Assembly: GCA_028583685.1 (NCBI GenBank)
Contig: JAMXIF010000043.1
Coordinates: 7,170,538-7,234,537 of the forward strand
Source: Petaurus breviceps papuanus
Taxonomy: Eukaryota; Chordata; Mammalia; Diprotodontia; Petauridae
DNA: 64,000 nt
Reading direction: 5' to 3'
The notes under the pieces were generated by a model. That model was not told the origin of the DNA and ran no database searches. It was given only the letters and a program-made list of their open reading frames with translations. The position numbers were made by a program, and so were the translations under genes. Shown here in pieces: positions 23,980 through 34,537 of the stretch; positions within the stretch are counted from its first letter, which is position 1; the number at the start of each line of letters is the position of its first letter.

Positions 23980-24660
23980 AGCAGGGTCAGTGCATTTACT
24001 AAAGCAACGTGTTTCATATTGTACTTGGACAAACTATTTCCTGTTTCCATGAGGCTAGCTGGCCACTCCCACAAAGGCAAAGAAAGACTTAGGGTGATTT
24101 GTAATCAATACTTTGAAACATGGCTCAAGCAAAAGCTTACTTCTGAATGGCATTGTTCAGTTAACCTGAAAATAATCCATTCTTCCTCCCTGGGCCAAAT
24201 GCTTCTCCTAGCACCTCCATCCTTCTCCCCAAGCCCTGTTTTATAGTTTTCATTTTCTAGCTTTGACTTCAAATGAGTTTAGTTTGAGCTGTAGCTGGAC
24301 TCCCAAGAGTATTGTGTTTTCTCCCTCTTTTAACTTAAGGGTGCTAATTAATGTAGGGAAAGTTATATGCCAACTTTGCTTTGCCTGTGGTTTCCTTAGA
24401 TTAAAGGCTATAGGCAACTACTGCTCTGTCAGAAGGGCCAGCTCTGTATTCTTATCCCCCGAAGGAAAGTCCAGCTCTGCTGACTCAAGAACACATGAGC
24501 TTTTGATTTGGAGTTATTGGATATTGACCCATCACTCACAGCAGAATTAAGGGCTGCCTCTCCTGGATCCTGTGAGCAGGGCTTCTGCTGTGCCTATGGA
24601 TCCCAGTCTAGCTGTTTGTAGAATGAATGACAATTGCATTTCCTAGAGACCAGCCGATTG
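23980..24660. other. Repeat-free segment, possible conserved DNA
   Basis: There is no repeat signature over about 680 bases. Short plus frames of 75 and 95 codons lie here without recognisable domains or splice context. It might be single-copy regulatory sequence. Confidence 0.25.
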
Positions 24661-24795
24661 TGAGGGTTACTCAGGGAGCCAGACTGGACAGAGTACTGTC
24701 TTTCTCCTCCTTTACTCCCTATTTTGCCCTCTTTACCCCTTTTTATTTCCTCTCCCACTTGCACACTGTCTCTAGCATAAAGGGATTAAAGAGGA

Positions 24796-25412
24796 AAAAA
24801 AAGGAAATCAGCCTAAAATAAGAGCAATCTTAGTATTTGGTCTCTTACTTTCTCCCCCACAGCCCCACTCCAACCCCATGCATGTTGATACATCAACATC
24901 CTTCTCCTCCTCTAGTTTTGTTTAGTTGTACTATATATGTCTATGCATTCATGTAAATAGTTATCACTTCTCAATGACTCCCTCCTACCTTGTAACAAAG
25001 AAGAACAATTAAGTAAAGCAAATCAACACATTGACCATGCCTGACAACTTAAACCTTTTCCCCCGCCTATAATCTACCACTGCTTTGATAAGAGGCAGGA
25101 AACATGTTTCCTCTTCACTCTTCCAAGGTCATGACAGATCACTGCATTGATCCGAATTCTAAAGGTTTTCATTAATTGTTTTCCTTTACCTTATTGTGGT
25201 CATAGCTTCTTTGTTCTGCTTATTTGGTTCTCTATAAGTTCATACAACCCTTCTCAAGTTTCTCTGAATTATTCATATTTATAATTTCTTATGGCACCAT
25301 ACTTTCTTTCCATATTCATATGCCAATGTGTTCATCTATTTCCCACTTGCTGATTATCCACTTTTATTTCAATTCCTTGCTAATACAAAAAGTACTAATA
25401 TAAATATTTTTA
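24796..25412 (-). mobile_element. L1-type 3' segment, left arm of inverted repeat
   Basis: On the minus strand this reads as an L1 3' end. 'aaatatttatattagtactt' is a decayed form of the L1 ORF2-end text seen at 35361, and the following 3' UTR is present. The whole segment recurs inverted at 29405-30019. By eye, identity is about 97% over 24814-25203 and about 86% over 25204-25410. There is no poly-A at the 3' terminus, so the homology may extend past the L1 end. Confidence 0.7.
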
Positions 25413-25489
25413 TGTAATATAGGATCTTTTCTTCTGCCTTGAACCTCTCATGGTATGTATGGTCTCTTCTTTAGAAAACCCGAGTGAAG

Positions 25490-25700
25490 TTTGGAATAAT
25501 AATTCACTTTTATTTAAGATTTCCAAATACTTTCCTCACAATACGCCCTGTGAAGTAGGGAGAACCAGTGTTATTACTCCTGTTTTGCTGCCCCAAAAAA
25601 ACTAAAACTTAGAAAAAATGACATGAGACTTGGCCAGGGTCACACCTATAGTAAATATCGAGCTGAAATTCAAACAGGAGACATCTAGGCTCCAAGTCAA
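25490..25700 (-). mobile_element. MAR/MIR-type SINE
   Basis: 'cacttttatttaagatttcc', 'cctcacaatacgccctgtga', 'ggccagggtcacacctatag' give the reverse-complement CORE-SINE order. Confidence 0.65.
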
Positions 25701-26165
25701 GAGGTTGTTTGGTTGGTTTGTTTAATGAAACTGAACAATCTCAACACATATTGTAGACTTTATAACAAATGCAACCAACTTGGTTTTCAGTAGGTAGCTT
25801 GATTGACTATCCCTAGTTAGAACACTATCCTTGTTGCCAGGATTCTGGACAGTTATACCTTTCCACTGTTCTATACATTCACTTTTCAATGATATCAACT
25901 TGTTACTGGGTATAGGCTGAATCCATACATCACTTAAGATAAGGTGGAGATAAATTCCTGGTTGTCAGATACATAATGACCTTTTGTGGAAAATTAAGAT
26001 TTTTTTTTATTTTTAGGGGGAGGTTACTGCTCACTGATTCTTATTTTATATACAATTTTAAAAACATTTAGTTATTTGCTTGCTGAAAATATGAATTTAA
26101 TTAGTAAATTATATGGTATGAGTCCAAGCTGCTTACTACAGACATTGATAGGAGTACTAGCCTGT

Positions 26166-26422
26166 GAGGGCAGCTAGGTGGCACCATAGGGTGTAGAGCC
26201 GCCAGGCCTGGAGTCAGGAAGACTCATCTTTGTGAGTGCAAATCTGGCCTCAGACACTTACTAGCTGTGTGACCCTAGGCAAGTCATTTAACCCTGTTTG
26301 CCTTCGCTGCTCATCTGTAAAATGAGCTGGAGAAGAGAACAGCAACCCACTCCAGGATCATTGCCAAAAAGACCCCAAATGGGGTCACAAAGAATCCAAT
26401 ATGACTGAAATGACTCAACAAC
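26166..26422 (+). mobile_element. Long marsupial SINE (MAR1-like)
   Basis: Head 'gggcagctaggtggcaccat', middle 'ctagctgtgtgaccctaggc' and 3' body 'accccaaatggggtcacaaa' with an 'actcaacaac' end. It is the same layout as 19203-19462. Confidence 0.9.
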
Positions 26423-26429
26423 ACTACTA

Positions 26430-26665
26430 GATAGTATTTATTTGCTTTCAGGTTTGAAAGTGTTTTCCATCCATTACTTCATCTGAGTCCCACAATAACT
26501 GTCTAAGATAGGTGCTATAGATGGTGTTGTTCCCATTTCAGAGATGAGGAATTTGAAGTTCTGAGAAGTAAAATGATTTGTTCAGGGTTACACAGTTAAT
26601 AGGCTCCTGAGGCAGAATTCAAACTCAGGTTTCTCCATTTCAAATCCACTCTTCTTTCTTTTATT
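26430..26665 (-). mobile_element. MAR/MIR-type SINE
   Basis: Reverse-complement CORE-SINE: 'gagtcccacaataactgtct', 'cccatttcagagatgagga', 'cagggttacacagttaatag', ending in a 'ccactcttc' terminus. Confidence 0.7.
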
Positions 26666-26789
26666 GCCACCCTGACTTGGAAGTAATTAGAACTATGACA
26701 GTCTAACGGTGTGTAAGAGATAGAAAAAAAAAAGTTATAAAAACCAGGAACAAAGACTCAGAAATGCAAAGTCATTTAATATGTTGGCA

Positions 26790-27715
26790 TACAGCCCAAC
26801 ATTTCTAGCTAGCCCCTAAGAGCAGTACTTGTTTTTGGTGCTAGATATTATGTGGTTTAAGGGGTTCAGGGACCCCCTCAAGGAGGGTCATCTGGAATGA
26901 ATTCACAGACTCAAGCATTCTTTAAGACAAGATGGCAAAGGTTTATTGTAATGCCAGCCTGGTGGGCAGAGCTCCTTAGGGAATTTGCCATTTAACAGGA
27001 ACGATGCTAAAGCTTATAGAGGAAAAGTAGTGGATTATGTGGCAGATATGCTAATTATGTGATAACTTATAATCTTGGTCACTGGTGTCATTCATTACTG
27101 GAAACCAGGGGAAGGGGTTTCTCAGGGGTGTATTTTTGTTTTGTTATGTCTGTAGCAAGATAGCTTTGAGAGTTGATGTCTTATAGCTTGACCTCTGGAT
27201 TGAATTTGATAACTTTGGGAATCAATACATGATAATTCTGTGGTTAAAAGATAGTCCTGTTTTTACAAGAGAATTTCCTCAGAGGTCAGCTTGTTCTTGT
27301 GATGGGGAAAGATAATTTGTTTTACTGGGGCCCACTCATGAGTTATTGCTGGGCGTGTCCTTGAGCTAGGGAGAAAACTGTCAAGGATAGTGTTTTGAAG
27401 CTAGGGAGTAATGTGATCTTGGAAGTAGGGTCCAAGCACAAGTACCCAAGCACCCCATCAGGTATACAAATATAAAAATAACATGATTCCTGACTTCAGG
27501 GAGCATACATTCTACTGAGTGGTTGAGATCAATATCTTATTTTAAGAAAGGACAGAAGGATATGATAGGATTCAGAAAAGTTTCCACAAAAATAGGTGAA
27601 ATTAAAGATAAATTTTGCTATTTAAAGAGGGACATTGGTCAGAAGAAAGAATCAAACAGTAAAACTTGAAGGTGACACAACGGACAATGAAAAGAGTGAG
27701 GGTGGGTCTAAGTAA
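26790..27715 (+). mobile_element. L2 tail split by an LTR
   Basis: 'cttgtttttggtgctagatat' before the LTR joins to 'tatacaaatataaaaataac' and 'ctgacttcagggagcataca' after it. Together these give the L2 tail order, which implies that the LTR inserted into an L2. Confidence 0.5.
26851..27460 (-). mobile_element. ERV LTR fossil, family 'LTR-C'
   Basis: On the minus strand it begins TGATGGGGTGCTTGGG. It carries an AATAAA signal ('ttacaataaacctttgcc') about 100 bases before its end and finishes 'ctgaaccccttaaaccaca'. The length (about 610), TG/CA ends and signal placement suggest a solo LTR. It is the only copy in the window. No internal region is visible. Confidence 0.55.
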
Positions 27716-29375
27716 GCTGTATCAGATTACTAACTTAAAGAGATAAATGTTAGTTTTCTGGAAAATTTCCCCATTGCAACATCTTATTTTCCAATGAAGT
27801 CAGATAAATGATTATAATCATTGTGATTTTTGAAATATATTGTTTGTTGTTGTAACAAGAACCTGAGTGTAGAGAGGTGCACCTGTGGTGAGGCTATCCT
27901 AGTGTGGCCTGAAGGGAGGCAGAATAGAGACTTCGACCATTTTTCTCCCCCATACGGACTCTTTTCCAAGGGAGACAGACTTTCATTCCTACCAGTAGGG
28001 GAAATAAGAGGCCGTGGCCAGAAGTCAATTTACTCTCCTCAGATAAAGGGGTAGTAGGCTAGAAATACATCTGTCTGTTCCCCTTTAAATATTATTATTC
28101 TAGGAGGTATCATTGGGGTCAATCTAACTTTTGATCACTTTGTTATTATCGGGTAAGAGGAAGACCCAAACCTCCATATTCAAGACTTGACTCCTTTCCC
28201 ACCAAATACCAGTTCCTTAATGAAAACACATAATGAACAGAAAAGAAAATCTGTTTATCCAAATCATTAGCAACACGGAAGTCAGAGAAAGCATATATAA
28301 GAGAATATATACTAGACAATAAACAACAATGACAATTGTGCCACTGAGACTGAAATAACACAGTTCAAACAAGAGACTTCTAGATCTCACCCAAGAGGAA
28401 ACTTCTTGAAGCCTTTAGGGTAGCAGGTTGATGATAGAGACATAATGAAGGCTGTCAATCACTCTCATGTCTTTCCAGGGTTTTTTTCCTTCAAGAACCT
28501 GAAGTAAGGTTGGTCTCTTCCAGCTTTCCTCTCAACTGTAAGCCAGAACTGTCAGAAGTAAATAGAAGTTCAAAGAAGGCTGGAGCTGTCCCCCTCATGC
28601 CATATCTACATTGTACCCCTTATTCAGGGCAGGACATTTATCTCCATTATTAAAGAGAGAGTACCATACCAATGGGCTTTGGGGACAGGAATTACACTGT
28701 CTTATAAGTGACAGAATTCCAGGATGGTGTCACTTAGGCTTAAGTGGTCTTAATGACCATAAACATATAAGCAATGACAGCCTATATATACTGTTCCACT
28801 GTTCTGACTCTGTGTCAAACATATAAACAATTAGGTTCATGATTAGACCAGGCTTCTGGCCCACTACATCAGCTATTCTCACCTGATTTCCTAATTAGGA
28901 AACTCTTCCACCTGGTGTAGTCTAGGTAAATAACCCAAGGATATCCCCACCTTATCTGGGTCTAATTAAAAATTTCTCCTCCCATATTTGGCATCAACCA
29001 CCTGTTCTCAACTACTCCCATCTTTAACATACAAAACTTCCCCACTCAGACTACATTCTGAGCTTGTTTTCCTAACAAGATCTTTGCCAGAGGATACATC
29101 ACCCTAATGTGAATGACCCTAGCCCTCTATGTGACTAAATCCTTGCCTATCTATGTTGCCATATAGTGTGTGTTTGTATGCTCTTCTTTTTGCCTACTTG
29201 CTATGTCTGCTGCTTCATAGTAATAAAGTTCACAATTGTATTAGTTTTCTGAGTATCAATTTTCTGTAGATCCTTAAATTCAACTCTTTGCTCTGATCTG
29301 AGACATGAAGACAAGAAAAGTCATGATGCATTAATGAAATAATTTCTTGCACAATGAGTGTTAAGTAACCTACCC
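27716..29375. other. Unassigned DNA with an LTR-like end
   Basis: No gene recognised. The last part (about 28840-29240) is pyrimidine-rich and ends with 'catagtaataaagttcacaa', which looks like an LTR polyadenylation region. I see no second copy to define ends. Short frames such as 28611-28826 have no recognisable domain. Confidence 0.3.
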
Positions 29376-29377
29376 AT

Positions 29378-29402
29378 AATATATATATATATATATATAT
29401 AT
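29378..29402. repeat. (AT)n microsatellite
   Basis: About 24 bases of AT at the 5' edge of the right inverted-repeat arm. Confidence 0.9.
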
Positions 29403-29404
29403 TT

Positions 29405-30019
29405 TTATATAAGCACTTTTTTATTAGAAAAGAATTGAAATAAAAGTGGATAACCAGCAAATGGAAAATAGATGAACAAATTGGCTTATAAATTCATAAA
29501 GAAAGTATGGTGTCATAAGAAATTATAAATATGAAGTATTCAGAGGAACTTGAGAAGGCTTGTATGAAACTTATAGAGAGTCAAATAAGCAGAATAAGGA
29601 AACTTTACAATATGACCACAATAAGGTAAAGGAAAACAATTAATGAAAACCTTTAGAATTCAGATCAATGCAGTGATCTGTCATGACCTTGGAAGAGTGA
29701 AGAGGAAACATGTTTCCTGCCTCTTATCAAAGCAGTGGTAGATTATAGGTGGGGGAAAAAGTTTAAGTTGTCAGACATGGTCAATGTGTTGATTTGCTTT
29801 ACTTAATTGTTCTTCTTTGTTACAAGGCAGGAGGGAGTCATTGAGAAGTGATAACTATTTACATGAATGCATAGACATATATAGTACAATTAAACAAAAC
29901 TAGAGGAGGAGAAGGATGTTGACGTATCAACATGCATGGAGTTGGAGTGGGGCTGTGGGGGAGAAAGTGAGAGACCTAGTACTAAGATTGCTCTTATTTT
30001 AGGCTGATTCCTTTTTTTA
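29405..30019 (+). mobile_element. L1-type 3' segment, right arm of inverted repeat
   Basis: Plus-strand partner of 24796-25412. It runs through 'gaattgaaataaaagtggat', 'atgtttcctgcctcttatca', 'tcagacatggtcaatgtg' and 'ctaagattgctcttatttta'. The arms face each other 5' to 5' across a 4.0-kb spacer. Identity to the left arm is higher in the 3' two-thirds than in the 5' third. Confidence 0.7.
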
Positions 30020-30064
30020 TTAATATTTTTTTCTTCAAAGCTCCCCACCCCACCCTCACCCCCC

Positions 30065-30300
30065 TTTTCAATTTGTCAAACATTTATTAAGCATCTACCA
30101 CATGCAAGGTATTGTGCTCAACACTGGAGTCTCAAAGATAAAAGAAAATATAGCCAAATAAGTAAATACAAGATAATTTCAAGAGGGAGAAAAAACAAAC
30201 CAAAGACAATAGAATGCTTCACAGAGGAGGTGGCACCCTGAACTTTAGGCTTGAAGGAAGACAAAAGTTCTAATAGGAGGAGAAGATGAAGGAACACATT
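30065..30300 (+). mobile_element. L2 3' end
   Basis: 'caaacatttattaagcatct', 'catgcaaggtattgtgctca', then 'aatgcttcacagaggaggtg' and 'ctgaactttaggcttgaagg' give a good L2 tail order. Confidence 0.7.
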
Positions 30301-31050
30301 TCAGTGAAGCAGATGGATTGTATCTATATAAATTCTTTCAGTACTTCTGGTTGGTTATTTCTGAATATTAAGGCTTCCTTAGGCAGGTGCTAGTCTCTCT
30401 TTAATACCTTGTAACTTCCGATTGCATGTAACCAAGTTAGGCTACATTTCTTTCTTTTAACTTGGAAGGTATGTATGCTTTGATTCTAGCAAGTATAGGC
30501 AGTAGTATATTTGGTGAGAAAAGAGTTGGAGTGGAGCTGAGAAAGAGGCTGGGGCAAGACCAGGGGTCAGCTGGTAGATGAACCTGTCATGAGTTGGAGG
30601 GGCACACTCCAAGTATTCAAAACCTAACATGTTTTGAAGGAGTTCTGGTGGGGTTCTTTTCATTTATTGAACAATCAATTAAGCATCTTTGAAACTCTAA
30701 ATCCCAGGTACTATTCGAGGCACTGGGGATTCAAGGACAAAAATAAGATAGTCTCTGTCCTTAAGAAGTTTACGTTTAAATAATACACACATCTATATAA
30801 GCATATACAAAATAAATGCAGGTATATTTTTTTGGACAGGGAGGAGAGTGAAGAAAGTAGGATCTGGGGGAGGGGAATCAGGTAAAGTTTCAAATAGAAG
30901 ATGGCAATTGAGCTGGACTTTTAAGGAAGTTGGAGATTCTAAGAAGTAAAAGTGCAGAAGGAAGCATTCCAGGTATGGAGGACAGCCTGAGCAAAGGTCC
31001 AGAGAAAGAGACAGAATGTCATGTTTGAGGAACAGCAAGAAGACCAGTTT

Positions 31051-31203
31051 AGGGGCGGCTAGGTGGTGCAGTAAATAGGGCACCGGCCCTGGAGTCAGGA
31101 GGACCTGAGTTCAAATCTGACCTCTGACATTTAACACAAAAAAAACTAGCCGTGTGACCTTGGGCAAGTCACTTAACCTCAATTGCCCTACCTTTCCTCT
31201 CCA
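31051..31203 (+). mobile_element. WSINE1-like SINE
   Basis: Starts 'ggggcggctaggtggtgcag' and has 'gagttcaaatctgacctctg' and an A-rich end. It is flanked by AAGAAGACCAGTTT on the left and AAGAAGAACAGTTT on the right (one mismatch). It is inserted in an L2. Confidence 0.92.
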
Positions 31204-31252
31204 AAAAGCAAAAAAAGAAGAACAGTTTGACTGAACTATAGAGAAGCATGAG

Positions 31253-31255
<3 letters not shown>

Positions 31256-31295
<40 letters not shown>
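31256..31295. repeat. (AT)n microsatellite
   Basis: About 38 bases of TA repeat, with one slip near the end. Confidence 0.95.
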
Positions 31296-31297
<2 letters not shown>

Positions 31298-31374
31298 AAC
31301 AATAAAGATAGAAAGGTTAAGTTGGAGCTAGGTGGTGAAGGGCTTCAAATACCAAATAGTATGTACCTCAGGTG

Positions 31375-32235
31375 TCATACATCATGTCATCTTGTACATA
31401 CCTCTATGTACCTCAGGGTGTCAAGCACTGGTCAGAACATTTCTGTCACTGTACTTATGGATTGTACTATCAGTGGGGGGATAGATCTTTTGAATGGTTT
31501 ATACAGAATCACTACAAATTGAAATACCTCTCCCTCTTCCCCACCAATTTCATTTATACAGAAATAAATTCTTTTCCCCTTCCAAAACACAGATCAAATA
31601 TAATTTTCTTTAAATCTTTCCTAACCAGGTATGATCTCTCCCTTTTCTGAGCCCATGGAGGACATTTATTCAGACACAAAATATTTGGGACAGCTGTCTG
31701 CATTTTTCTTCAAGGCAGTCTTTCAATTTCTCTGATGATATTTCTATATTCTAATGTCTAGATGCTTATATATGTGATCTCATTGACTGATTGCATTAGA
31801 ATTTCTAGTTCCCTTTACTGGTCACCCATACTTTATGCATTTGTGTAAAAACTTCTGTGGCCATAGATTTTGTGGATTGCTTCCTTTAATTTTATGTCCT
31901 GTGGATATCTGGGCATCCTAACTGCTATTTTTTCTCTTCTATGGTTCCTTTAAAAAAATCTAGCTTTGCAAATACCATTTTTTTCTCTTTTTTTTGGTTT
32001 TCAGCTTAAAGCCCTTTTGTTTATATTGACAAGACTCCAAGGAAATGAAATTTTATGGTCTCTTTTAGATATATTCCATCTTTGGCAAAAAAAGACCATC
32101 ATTTAAACATTTTAAGATGTAGTCTACAGATCCAAATTCAATTCTCAGATACTGTCTTTGTAACCAGCTGTTCATTTCCCAAATCTGCCTTCCTCTTATT
32201 CGCTTTCAGTAGGTAGGAGTGATGAAAATACCACA
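31375..32235. other. Unassigned DNA
   Basis: No gene or repeat is recognised. Two overlapping plus frames (31322-31522 and 31372-31650) have no domain and start inside the L2. Confidence 0.4.
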
Positions 32236-32239
32236 AGGG

Positions 32240-32430
32240 TCCCAAAATTATAGGGTCACAATTTTAGAGCTAAGAGAGTCCTTGGGGTTCACTAGTCTAA
32301 CCTCATTCATTTTAGAGAGAAGAAAACTGAGTGTCAGGTAGTAACATACCTAATGTTGCACATTTGTTGTTAGAACTTGGTCTTCTACTCAAGTCCTCTG
32401 ATTCCAAATCCAGTGTTCCCTCAGCTGTAC
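32240..32430 (-). mobile_element. MIR-type SINE
   Basis: 'ttagagctaagagagtcctt', 'cattcattttagagagaaga', 'ctctgattccaaatccagtg' follow the reverse-complement MIR order. Confidence 0.6.
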
Positions 32431-34194
32431 TTTTCTGCTTCCTAGTTTCCTTTCTCGGGCATTATCATTCTTAGCAGGGCTTTCTAGATTCCTTCAGGTA
32501 GTATTATTTGTGTTCTCATGTATCACTAAAAGTTATCATATTTGAGAACTATCTCATCATGGATATGTGCTCTAGGAAGTCAGTTGACTTTTCTACTATT
32601 AATAGCAGATTGAAGGTCAAGAGGAAGATTAGAAGAAACCCAGTTGAATTTTCTCAACATTCCCCTCTAAACAACTTTAAGATAATGCCTCAAATCAAAT
32701 TTTGCAGTGGCAGAGCCAATAAAGTTAGGATGAGAGATTTTCTGGCATAGGAAAATTTAGGAGATTGTCAGGAGAAGTTTGTAATACCAAGGAAGAAGTC
32801 TGTCTTGTGCCCTACTAGCTTTGTAAAAGAGGCACACAAAAAAAATACCAAAGAAAAAACACCCCCCAAAAAATTGGCCTAATGGTAAAAGAAGCACAAA
32901 CATTTATAGAAGAAAAGAACTCCTTACAACATAGAATAGGCCAAATGGAAAAGGTGGTACAGAAATTCATTGAAAAAAAAAACAGAATTGGCCATAAGGG
33001 AAAAAAAAAGAAGTATAAAAATCTCACTGACATAAATATTTCCTTAAAAATTAGGATTGAGCAACTGGAAGCTAATGATTCCATGAGATGTCAAGAAACA
33101 ATAAAACAAAATCAAAATAATGGAAAAAATAGAAGAATGTGAAATATCTCTTTAGAAAAACAACTGACCTGGAAAAATAGGTCAAGGAGAGATAATTTAA
33201 GAATTATTGAGCTACTAGAAAGTCATGATCAAGGAAAGAGCCTAGACATGATATTTCAAGAAATTATAAAGGAAAACTACCCTGATATCTTAGATCCATA
33301 GGGTAAAATAAAGATAGAAAGAATCCACTGATTACCTGCTGAAAGAGATCCCAAAATGAAAATGAAAACCATTATAGCCAAATTTCAGAGCTCCCAGGTG
33401 AGGTAGAAAATACTTCAAGCAGCCAGAAAGAAATAATTCAAACATTGTGGGGCCACAGTCAATATCACATGAGATTTAGTGGCTTCCATGTTAAAAAAAG
33501 CAGATGGTTTGGAATAGGATATTCCAGAAGGCAAAGAAGCTAGAATTACAATCAAGAATAACATACTCACAAAACTGAATGTTTTGTTCAGGGGAAATGT
33601 GAATATTTAACAAAGTAGAGGACTTTCAAGTATTTCTGATGAAAAGAACTGAGCTGAATAGAAAATTTGATATTGAAACACAATACCAAAGAGAAGCATA
33701 AGAAGGTAAACATGAAAGAATAATCATAAGGGTCTCAATAAGTTAAACTGTTTATATTCCTATATGAGAAGGTCATATATTTAACCCTTAAGAACTTTAT
33801 TGAAGCAGTTAAAAGGAGTCTACATAGACCGAGGGCATGGTTTTGAGTTGATTATGCTGGAATGTTCTTTGAAAGAACTGAAGGGGTGAGAAGGAGGGCT
33901 GCTCTGGGAAAAGGGAGAGGTAGAATGGGCAAAATTTTTCTCATAAGAGGCACACAAGGAAGAGATTTTACAGCGGAGAAGAAAATGGGGGTGGGTAGAC
34001 AATGCTTGAACCTCACTCTCATCAAAATTTCAGAATTCATTTGAAGAGGGAAGAATATATATGTATACATGAAATGTAAATTACTCAATAGGGAAATAGG
34101 AGGGAAAGGGGATAAGAGAAAGGGAGGGGGATGATAAAAGGGAGGACAGATTAAGGGAGACAGTAGTTAAAAAGACAGTAGAAGCAAAATAGAC

Positions 34195-34349
34195 TTTTTT
34201 TAAAAAAGTAATTAGGGTTAAGTAATTTGCTCAAGGTTACACAGCCAGTTATTTCTGTGTGTGGTACTGTGTCTGAGCCCGGATTCAATCCCCAGGTCAT
34301 CCAGACACTGGAGCCGGTGCTCTTACTCTCTGAGCTACCTGGCCGCCCC
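34195..34349 (-). mobile_element. tRNA-derived SINE, monomer-B type
   Basis: The reverse complement begins 'ggggcggccaggtagctcag' and shares the 'agaaataactggctgtgtaa' segment that marks the second monomer of the dimers at 44388-44691 and 54234-54538. Here it is single. With the neighbouring SINE it lies between CAAAATAGACTTTT repeats near 34180 and 34540. Confidence 0.8.
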
Positions 34350-34371
34350 TATAAGTGATTTATATTCTGTT

Positions 34372-34537
34372 ATTTTTTTTTCTTTTTTGGAGGGGAGAAA
34401 ATAGAGCAATTGGGGTTAAGTGACTTGCCTAAGGTCAAACGGCTAGTTTTTGTGTTAAGTATCTGAGGTCAGATTTGAACTCAGGTCCTCCTGACTCCAG
34501 GGTCAGTGCTCTATTCACTGCACCACCTAGCCACCCC
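34372..34537 (-). mobile_element. WSINE1-like SINE
   Basis: Poly-T start, 'ttaagtgacttgcctaaggt', 'ggtcctcctgactccagggt', 'gcaccacctagccacccc' end. It is inserted into the L1. Confidence 0.9.

Larger units (their letters stand above)
30668..31372 (+). mobile_element. L2 3' end with a SINE and an AT array inside
   Basis: 'caatcaattaagcatctttg', 'aggcactggggattcaagga', 'gagctggacttttaaggaag', 'gaagcattccaggtatggag', then, after the SINE, 'tggagctaggtggtgaaggg' and 'cttcaaataccaaatagta'. This is a long and readable L2 tail. Confidence 0.75.

Noticed and set aside
24796-30019. Twin-priming inversion as the cause of the inverted L1 pair
   Set aside because: Twin priming inverts a different part of the same L1. 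Here both arms carry the same 3' segment and are 4 kb apart.
30457-30663. 68-codon minus-strand frame with Pro/Leu-rich sequence
   Set aside because: It sits between two L2 tails, has no domain and no conserved splice signals that I can see.
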